Positions 58,605-64,000 of a stretch of 64,000 nt of DNA are shown in pieces; the first letter of the stretch is position 1; the number at the start of each line of letters is the position of its first letter. The notes below the pieces were generated by a model that had not been told where the DNA came from, ran no database searches, and saw only the letters and a list, made by a program, of their open reading frames with translations. Source of the DNA: Tritrichomonas foetus (lineage: Eukaryota; Parabasalia; Tritrichomonadida; Tritrichomonadidae); the NCBI GenBank assembly GCA_001839685.1, contig MLAK01000605.1, positions 70,371-134,370 on the forward strand, given 5' to 3'. Made by a program: the position numbers and the translations under genes.

Positions 58605-60737
58605 ATGAGTGATTTCTCAGATACTGATTTACAATTTGCTTCGCATGTAGAACTTAGTGATCTTGGGAATTCGCAAATGCTTGCATCTCAAAAGATTTCT
58701 GCCACTTCGCAAAAACAAGAAATTGCTGCGTCAGTCAATAATCGTCATCGAATTCTTAGTTCTGTTTTTCGTGAGTGGAGAAAAGCATCAAAGCAGCAAA
58801 AAATTGACAAAGTTAAAAAATTGGCATTTAAACGATTTTTTGTCAAAAAGAAAATAATATTTAATTTCAATAAATGGAAAGATAGATTTTCAGATTTTCA
58901 AAGACTCCATGTTTTAGGTGACAGTTTGCTGATAGTAAAACACTTTCAATTATGGAAAAAAATCATTGATCAGCAATTTGAAGAAAGAAAAAGATTTATG
59001 CGGTTTTTACTGAAACGAAGAACTATTTATGAGCACCAGTTTTTCTATGAATGGAAAAGATCAATGAGTCTTGTGAAAAAATATAAAAATGCTGCAAAAC
59101 AAAACAACAAAGAAATATTCGTGAAAGCTTTAAAAGCATTTCGAATTAACATTCTTCAAAATAGACAGCAGCAGAATTTGGAAGAATCTGTAGTATATGT
59201 ACGTGAAAAATTCTTAAAAATTAACTTTTTTGCAAAATGGAAACAAAAGCTTCGCTATAAAAGATTAGAAAGAACTGTTATTAAAAGGCGACTGTATCAA
59301 TTACAAAGAAAATGTTTTGAAAAATGGACTCTACAAAAAAAGAATAATGATAGAATTAAGCGTAAATTTAGAGCTGTTCGTTCACTTTCTAAAAAGTGTA
59401 TGAAACGAAGAATGTTTAATAAATGGTATTCAAAATATGTTATAAAAGATGAAATGAACAACAAAATTCACGAAATGAATAAAATGATAAGGAGAAGAAA
59501 TTATGAAATATATTTTATGAAATGGTTGAGTAAATTCAATGAAAAAAATTATCTTTCATCTTCTGAACAAGCTCTTCAAGATGCTATTAAAGATATTCGA
59601 CTTCGCAGATATTTTGGTCGGTGGCATTCAATATTTGATATCATTCAACGAAGAAATTCTCGAATAAATAAAAGTGAATCAGAATTAAGAAAAAGGAAAT
59701 TATCAAGGTTATTCATGCATTGGAGATCTCAATTTGCAATTCAAAACTTCGAAAAAATCATGCTTCGTAAAGCCTACAGAGTTATGAGAGTGTTTTATAG
59801 GAAAGTTTATTGGAATAAATGGCAAATTTCGTTGAAAATTCATTCCGAAGAACGTTTGTTAAATGACAGTGCAAACCAGTTTAGAAATCTTTCATTGAAA
59901 TTAAAAGCTTTTAATCGAATCAAAATTTATTATGAAAATCAAAAACTTAAACAACACAAAGAATTGATTGCACAAGCTCATTATGTGATTCATCTCGAAA
60001 GATCTGCAATGATTTCCTGGAAATTATCACATCGTCAAACGAAACGGAGATTTTTGATGGTTTCGTCTGTTTTAAGAGCCTGGGCATATAATGTTCAAAA
60101 GAAAAGATTTGATCAATGGTATTCTTATATCAAACGAAAGAAACAAAAGAAACTTGATATAATTGAAGCTTTAGAAATTCATAAAAGAAGGAGTGTTTCT
60201 TTTGCTTTAACAAGTTTTGTGATGTCAACTAAATCGATGAAACCTCCTCCTCCAATTGAAGTCGATATTAGTTCAGATTCCAGTGAAGATTTATTGAAAT
60301 CATCTTTCGAAATAGATGAAGATGATGAAAATAATAATCCTATTAGTTATCGAACTGCTAATTTGGCAGACTATGATGGTGAAAACATGGAATCATTCAG
60401 AAATTCCAATCAGAATTCATATCAAAATAGAATCGATGAGAATAGAAATGATGGCTTCAATGATATTCATTATCAACTAACTTCCACAAAACTTCCTTCT
60501 CCTAAACGACCAGCATTTTTAGGGCCAAAACAAAAAATTTATCCAATGCAGCATATGATTTCTATGGTAAATTCACCACTTGATTTGCAAAAAATGCAAG
60601 ATCAGCTCAAACAACAAATTGAAGAAACTATTGGAAAGCTTCAGCAGTGCACAAATGAAGAAGAAAGAGGGCAGCTCAACTCACAACTTAAAATATATAT
60701 TGATCAAGCAAATGAGCTATTGGCTCAATTACCTTGA
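58605..60737 (+). CDS. Sfi1-like centrin-binding repeat protein
   Basis: This 710-residue, very basic protein has about fifteen helical repeats of 25-35 residues from 45 to 545. Each ends in a Phe/Leu-x-x-Trp-Lys/Arg phrase: FREWRKAS, FNKWKDRF, FQLWKKII, FYEWKRSM, FAKWKQKL, FEKWTLQK, FNKWYSKY, FMKWLSKF, FGRWHSIF, FMHWRSQF, WNKWQISL and FDQWYSYI. This is the Sfi1 repeat pattern that binds centrin along one long helix at centrosomes and basal bodies. In a flagellate it is expected at basal bodies or contractile/filamentous roots. The C-terminal 170 residues are acidic then disordered, ending in a short coiled coil. GTTCATA directly before the ATG may be an initiator. Confidence 0.88.
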   Translation: MSDFSDTDLQFASHVELSDLGNSQMLASQKISATSQKQEIAASVNNRHRILSSVFREWRKASKQQKIDKVKKLAFKRFFVKKKIIFNFNKWKDRFSDFQRLHVLGDSLLIVKHFQLWKKIIDQQFEERKRFMRFLLKRRTIYEHQFFYEWKRSMSLVKKYKNAAKQNNKEIFVKALKAFRINILQNRQQQNLEESVVYVREKFLKINFFAKWKQKLRYKRLERTVIKRRLYQLQRKCFEKWTLQKKNNDRIKRKFRAVRSLSKKCMKRRMFNKWYSKYVIKDEMNNKIHEMNKMIRRRNYEIYFMKWLSKFNEKNYLSSSEQALQDAIKDIRLRRYFGRWHSIFDIIQRRNSRINKSESELRKRKLSRLFMHWRSQFAIQNFEKIMLRKAYRVMRVFYRKVYWNKWQISLKIHSEERLLNDSANQFRNLSLKLKAFNRIKIYYENQKLKQHKELIAQAHYVIHLERSAMISWKLSHRQTKRRFLMVSSVLRAWAYNVQKKRFDQWYSYIKRKKQKKLDIIEALEIHKRRSVSFALTSFVMSTKSMKPPPPIEVDISSDSSEDLLKSSFEIDEDDENNNPISYRTANLADYDGENMESFRNSNQNSYQNRIDENRNDGFNDIHYQLTSTKLPSPKRPAFLGPKQKIYPMQHMISMVNSPLDLQKMQDQLKQQIEETIGKLQQCTNEEERGQLNSQLKIYIDQANELLAQLP

Positions 60738-61037
60738 AAAATTTTGTTATTATATAAATTGTTTGTATTCTTTCTCAATTTTTTTTTTTTTCTTATTTTT
60801 TTGATTAAAACATCCTCTTTTTTAAATTATTGGTCAATAAATCTAGTGATGAAGAAACCAAAATCAAAGGAAATATTATAGATTCTTCCAAATATTTTGT
60901 GATAGATTATATGGCCAGATAATATTAGAAAAGATGATCGGTTGGTTGGCCGTTTAAACATCCAACTTTTTATTAAATCAAACACACCTATTCAATTTGA
61001 GTACCTTGGCCTTCTTTCGCTTTTCTGATTTTAGATC
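60738..61037. promoter_or_regulatory. Upstream region of the uL1 gene
   Basis: This 300-bp spacer holds a T run after the Sfi1-like stop, ATGGCCA at 60911-60917, and GGCCTTCTTTC at 61008-61018, 19 bp before the uL1 ATG. The last motif recurs as GGCCTTTTTCC directly upstream of the eL27 start, so it may be a ribosomal-protein promoter element. No gene lies here. Confidence 0.45.
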
Positions 61038-61691
61038 ATGACACACATCCATCAAGATAACTTGAAATCGGCCATCGCTGATATCTTGAAGTATTCCAAC
61101 GACACCAAAAAGCGCCACTTCACTGAAACCATCGAACTCCAAATCCGTCTTAAGGGATACAATATCGCCAAGGATAAGCGTTTCATCGGCAGCATCAAGC
61201 TTCCAAACGTCATCCGCCCAGGCCTCCGCGTTGGTATCATGGGTGACAAGATCCACTGCGAACAAGCCCAACAAGCTGGCGTATTGAATTACGATTTACA
61301 AACACTCACAAACTTCAACAAGGAAAAGAAGACCATCAAATACTGGGCCAAGAAGCACCACCTCTTCCTTGCCTCCGAAACCCTCATCAAGAGCCTCAAC
61401 AAGACACTCGGCCCAGCATTCAACAAGACAGGCAAATTCCCAGCACCAATCCGCTCAAGCGACAAGGTTGCTGATGCTGTCGACGAAGCCAAGAAGACAG
61501 TCAAGTTCAGGCTAAAGAAGTCCATCGCTTTCGGTGTCCCAGTCGCCAACGTCAAGATGACACCAGATCAAGTCTACCAAAACGTCATGCTTGCAACAAA
61601 CTACGTCGTCTCCCTCCTCAAGAAGCAATGGCAGAGCATAGGCGCCATCACACTCCACTCAACCATGGGTAAGCCACACCGCGTCTATTAA
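61038..61691 (+). CDS. RPL10A: Large-subunit ribosomal protein uL1 (L10a)
   Basis: A 217-residue uL1 protein of normal eukaryotic length. It shows ETIELQIRLKGYNIAKDKRF, IKLPNVIRPGLRVGIMGD (the conserved uL1 region), LGPAFNKTGKFPAPI (LGPxLNxAGKFP signature) and a C-terminal GKPHRVY. It binds 28S rRNA at the L1 stalk, where it helps move tRNA from the E site. Codons are rich in G and C at third positions compared with neighbours, as expected for a highly expressed gene. The ATG follows GGCCTTCTTTC by 19 bp. Confidence 0.97.
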   Translation: MTHIHQDNLKSAIADILKYSNDTKKRHFTETIELQIRLKGYNIAKDKRFIGSIKLPNVIRPGLRVGIMGDKIHCEQAQQAGVLNYDLQTLTNFNKEKKTIKYWAKKHHLFLASETLIKSLNKTLGPAFNKTGKFPAPIRSSDKVADAVDEAKKTVKFRLKKSIAFGVPVANVKMTPDQVYQNVMLATNYVVSLLKKQWQSIGAITLHSTMGKPHRVY

Positions 61692-62302
61692 GTAGTAAAT
61701 AAAAAGGTATATAAGCATCACTTAACTTGCATATATATATGTTTTTCATTCATATTTAGTTAAATATCTTATTCGTGAAATTCCCCCCTGTGTGAAAGGT
61801 CCGCAATGTGGAATTGAATAGACTCACCGGTGAGGGGTCTGCCCGCACACTTCTAATTGAATGCAATCATTCACGTGATAAGGTCTTGGTCACCAAGCAC
61901 TTTCAGATGCAAATGAAGGCCTTTCATCTCGGAGGATTTCGCAAAAAATAAAAAAACGTGGATTGTTTTTGGATTCGTTTGAGCCATGAGACATTAAATC
62001 TATTATGATAGATTATATTCATGAATCATGATTGGTTCAAGTTATTCACCTTAATTTTGTCTTTCCAAATATGAAAAAATCTTTCTATATTTTGTATTCA
62101 TTTATTTCATTCGCTTTACAAATGATATATGATGAGATTTGTGTATCGAAGCAGAATTGGACGAAGAAAATAAAACGTAATTCATCATGTTCTGAATAAC
62201 TTGTAATCAATTTGTTTACAAAAAAAAAAAAATAAGAAAGGAAACAAATAACAGAGAAAGAATTGTTTAATCAAACAAAATAGACAATCAACTATATTCT
62301 AT
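61692..62302. other. Intergenic region carrying a candidate structured RNA
   Basis: This spacer between uL1 and the convergent U-box gene contains the 168-nt folded region at 61775-61942 described separately. The remaining 360 bp are A+T-rich 3' flank of the U-box gene, with an A run at 62220-62231. Confidence 0.6.
61775..61942 (+). ncRNA. Candidate multi-hairpin structured RNA
   Basis: This G+C-richer island in A+T-rich DNA folds into a closed structure. Terminal stem: GTGAAATTCCCC (61775-61786) with GGAGGATTTCGC (61931-61942), 11 of 12 positions paired. Inside: GTGTG (61790-61794)/CACAC (61846-61850) encloses hairpin CTCA-CCGG-TGAG (61823-61834). Next come TGAATG-CAAT-CATTCA (61858-61873), CTTGG-TCA-CCAAG (61885-61897) and AGATG/CATCT (61905-61909/61925-61929) with three further A-T pairs inside. 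Two terminal-stem pairs are G-U on the plus strand but would be A-C on the minus strand, so the plus strand is favoured. It encodes no open frame. It begins 84 bp after the uL1 stop. I could not match it to a known RNA (no snRNA, SRP, RNase P or MRP signature recognised). Confidence 0.55.
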
Positions 62303-63283
62303 TTACGCACGGTTTCTGTTTTTATTTTGAAGGCAAAGCCTGTAGTTTGACACAAGTAAATCAAACACGATATTTGATTTTATATCACTTTCTTTGATCA
62401 TTTCACCGGTAATTGGGTGACGAGCGTGTCCTCGAGTTCTGTGGAGCCACCTTCGCAGGCAGCCTCGGCAGAAGGTGTGTCCTCTGCATGTGACTGGATC
62501 GGTGAATATGTCGTAGCAGATTATGCACTTCAATGCTTGAGGAACTGGTTCTTCTGGTGGAATTTCATAGTCGCAACGTGGCGGATTCTTATTAGCTCTC
62601 AAAATTGAGAGCACTAATGATGAAAACAAATTTTCAACGCCGACAGTCAAAACGAGGTGCGTAAGTGGTGCAGCTATGAAGCTGGGAACAACTTCTTCAA
62701 TGATCGATGGGGGAATGAAAGAAAGCTTCTTCAGAAGAAATTGTGAAAGACAGAATGCCAATTGGTTGATGACAAATATTTGGAATGATTTGGAGAGAAA
62801 GCTGACGATTGGCCGTTTAGTTTTAGCACCTGTATTCCGTCCGATAAACGCCTGGTAAAGTGATGCAACACCAATTAGAACAGAATTCTGAAGATTAACA
62901 TTCCGATTGAAAATTGTAAATGATAGGTTGTATCTTCTCGATATGGCTTGCGAAATATACGTCGGCCATGGTATCGTCTGGAGTACAGTTGATGTCATAA
63001 GTCGGAAGCGGCTCTCGTCCGGGGGATTAACGGAAAAAATACAAGTTGGCACCAAAACAAAACAGAAAATTACATCAGATGCAGCCAGGGATTTTTTTGG
63101 TGATCTAACTTGCTGAATAATCGATTCGGATTCAATAAGAGTGGCGAGAAATGTCGTGTCGAATGAGAATAACTTTGGCATTGAATTGAAATTGTGCATC
63201 ATGTAATCTTGAGTATCTTCTGCAACCTCTACAATGCTTTCTTGAGTATTTGCGCTGAGAGCGCGGAGATAAAGACGTAGCAT
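62303..63283 (-). CDS. U-box/RING-like ubiquitin ligase with hydrophobic N-terminal region
   Basis: A 326-residue protein. The C-terminal 75 residues form a U-box/RING-type module: LKCIICYDIFTDPVTCRGHTF, FCRGCLRRWL, HPITGEMI, then SNIVFDLLVSNY, the classic U-box ending. It keeps Cys253, Cys256, Cys266, His269, Cys272 and Cys275, i.e. one RING zinc site and part of the second. The last Cys pair is replaced by the U-box HPITGE phrase, so it is intermediate between the two folds. The N-terminal 230 residues are helical and partly hydrophobic (70-85, 165-185, 205-228), suggesting membrane association. It should act as an E3 ligase; the substrate is unknown. Confidence 0.8.
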   Translation of the reverse strand: MLRLYLRALSANTQESIVEVAEDTQDYMMHNFNSMPKLFSFDTTFLATLIESESIIQQVRSPKKSLAASDVIFCFVLVPTCIFSVNPPDESRFRLMTSTVLQTIPWPTYISQAISRRYNLSFTIFNRNVNLQNSVLIGVASLYQAFIGRNTGAKTKRPIVSFLSKSFQIFVINQLAFCLSQFLLKKLSFIPPSIIEEVVPSFIAAPLTHLVLTVGVENLFSSLVLSILRANKNPPRCDYEIPPEEPVPQALKCIICYDIFTDPVTCRGHTFCRGCLRRWLHRTRGHARHPITGEMIKESDIKSNIVFDLLVSNYRLCLQNKNRNRA

Positions 63284-63448
63284 AAATTCAAGAAAGATAG
63301 AAACTCAACAAATATGTCAATGTGCATAATTTATCAAAAAGTTCAACTGCCTGCTCTGGAATTTCAAAATTACTTTGAAAAAGCCTATAAATTCAAGATA
63401 AGATCAGAAAAAAAAGGAAAAAAAGGTTTAAATAATATTAAATAAAAA

Positions 63449-63504
63449 AGAGCGTGAGTGGTCACCCTACCCGGTGCTCATATATTTTTCATATGAGACG
63501 CTCT
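63449..63504 (-). ncRNA. Candidate three-helix RNA element
   Basis: AGAGCGT (63449-63455) pairs with ACGCTCT (63498-63504). Inside, CTCATAT (63477-63483) pairs with ATATGAG (63491-63497) around a 7-nt loop, and CACC (63463-63466) pairs with GGTG (63473-63476) around CTACCC. On the minus strand the closing stem is followed at once by six T, like a Pol III terminator. It starts 9 bp past the eL27 stop, so it may instead be part of that mRNA's 3' end. Confidence 0.4.
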
Positions 63505-63512
63505 GCATTTAT

Positions 63513-63944
63513 TTAGAATTGGAGTGGCTTGAAGAGCCATGGTAATTTGTTGTTGAGGTATTTCTGGCGGAGAACCTTGGCAACGGCTTCAAGTTGAGCT
63601 TTCTTTTCGGCAGCATCTTGCATTGAAGCAACAACTGTGTCTGGCTTGATCTTGTTGAAGAGATCGTCGTCAGATTTGACAACATGACGAGTTAAGAGAA
63701 GGTGGTTGAAGTTGACTGTCTTTAAGAAGCATTTGACTTGTGTGCGTTTGACAAGGGTTTCTTGTGGCATGTCTTTTGTGAGCTTCTTTGGTGCCTTTTC
63801 GATACCGAGGACAACACAATGTGGGTACTTGCGGGCTTCGGTTGGTTCGTTGTAGACGGCGAGAACGATGGCCTTCTTTCCGGCGTGGCGGCCATTAAGG
63901 AGGATGACGAGTCTGCCTTGTTGGATAAGTGTCTTTGTTGACAT
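63513..63944 (-). CDS. RPL27: Large-subunit ribosomal protein eL27
   Basis: A 143-residue eL27 from the ATG at 63944. It shows QGRLVILLNGRHAGKKAIVL (the N-terminal KOW-type segment of eL27), the HCVVLGIEKAPKKLTK region, VKCFLKTVNFNHLLLTRH and a C-terminal LPWLFKPLQF, all family landmarks. The frame is open 11 codons further upstream to another ATG (63977), but eL27 proteins normally start just before the GK/QGRLVILL strand, and the extension overlaps the GGCCTTTTTCC promoter-like motif, so I prefer the inner start. Codon use is G+C-rich like uL1. Confidence 0.95.
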   Translation of the reverse strand: MSTKTLIQQGRLVILLNGRHAGKKAIVLAVYNEPTEARKYPHCVVLGIEKAPKKLTKDMPQETLVKRTQVKCFLKTVNFNHLLLTRHVVKSDDDLFNKIKPDTVVASMQDAAEKKAQLEAVAKVLRQKYLNNKLPWLFKPLQF

Positions 63945-63964
63945 TGAGGAAAAAGGCCGGCCAA
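63945..63964 (-). promoter_or_regulatory. GGCCTTYTTYC ribosomal-protein motif
   Basis: The minus strand reads GGCCGGCCTTTTTCCTCA directly before the eL27 ATG. The core GGCCTTTTTCC (63948-63958) parallels GGCCTTCTTTC upstream of uL1. The adjoining CCTCAATG could serve as initiator (TCA core). Confidence 0.45.
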
Positions 63965-64000
63965 ACCGACATGTCAATTTTTTTTTCTATTCAAATTGAC

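Noticed and set aside
63449..63504. Hammerhead or other self-cleaving ribozyme
   Set aside because: A three-way junction is possible, but the conserved CUGANGA and GAAA core of hammerheads is absent on both strands.
1..64000. CRISPR array, bacterial operons, insertion sequences, Maverick-type transposon genes
   Set aside because: No spaced direct repeats of the CRISPR kind, no Shine-Dalgarno-spaced gene runs, and no transposase, integrase or polymerase motifs were found in any credible frame.

Overview
The window looks like nuclear DNA of a parabasalid protist, most plausibly a Tritrichomonas-type trichomonad. The DNA is strongly A+T-rich. Genes are single uninterrupted reading frames on both strands with short intergenic spacers. 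The gene content is eukaryotic: ribosomal proteins uL1 and eL27, ubiquitin hydrolases, U-box and RING-CH ligases, Ste20/LKB1-type kinases, a TKL-type kinase fused to Sel1 repeats, a BACK plus F5/8-type C protein, and parts of motile flagella. No tRNA, rRNA, CRISPR array or complete transposon was seen. The species call is inference from gene families, not from a marker gene.

Layout. 1-7.2 kb: a membrane-anchored phosphodiesterase, a charged protein with short FxPxIN motifs, a helical-repeat protein and an OSR1/SPAK-like kinase. 7.2-14 kb: a GT2 glycosyltransferase, a THEP1-like NTPase flanked by repeat DNA, and a TOG/HEAT-type protein. 14-21 kb: a 2247-residue ubiquitin hydrolase. 21-30 kb: a seven-pass membrane protein, an ASH/HYDIN-type axonemal protein, a coiled-coil protein, a BACK/F5-8C protein and a RING-CH membrane ligase. 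30-38 kb: a profilin-like frame with an internal stop, an Hsp110-type chaperone with an eroding repeat tail, a repeat-rich acidic protein broken by an assembly gap and a stop, and a tandem winged-helix E2F-like protein. 38-42 kb: a gene-poor stretch with unresolved bases, then a frameshifted sperm-tail PG-rich repeat gene. 43-50 kb: a small ubiquitin hydrolase, a thioredoxin-reductase-like protein without its redox cysteines, and a Sel1-repeat pseudokinase. 50-64 kb: axonemal dynein intermediate chain (DNAI1 type), a caspase-like protein with an altered catalytic His, coiled-coil and Sfi1-like proteins, an LKB1-like kinase ending in a CaaX box, uL1, a U-box ligase and eL27.

Themes. Several products fit one job, building and anchoring flagella and the cytoskeleton: the DNAI1-type chain, ASH protein, Sfi1-like protein, PG-rich repeat protein, TOG-like protein and profilin-like remnant. 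A second theme is enzyme folds that lost key residues (thioredoxin reductase-like, caspase-like, TKL kinase).

Most notable non-coding signals. First, a 168-nt region at 61775-61942 folds into a closed multi-hairpin structure. Its core is repeated at 41036-41070 with a compensatory base-pair change, so this is a candidate undescribed structured RNA. Second, a recurring intergenic motif, ATAWATGGYCA, looks like a promoter element. Third, two more compact G+C-rich hairpin elements lie at 28987-29043 and 63449-63504.
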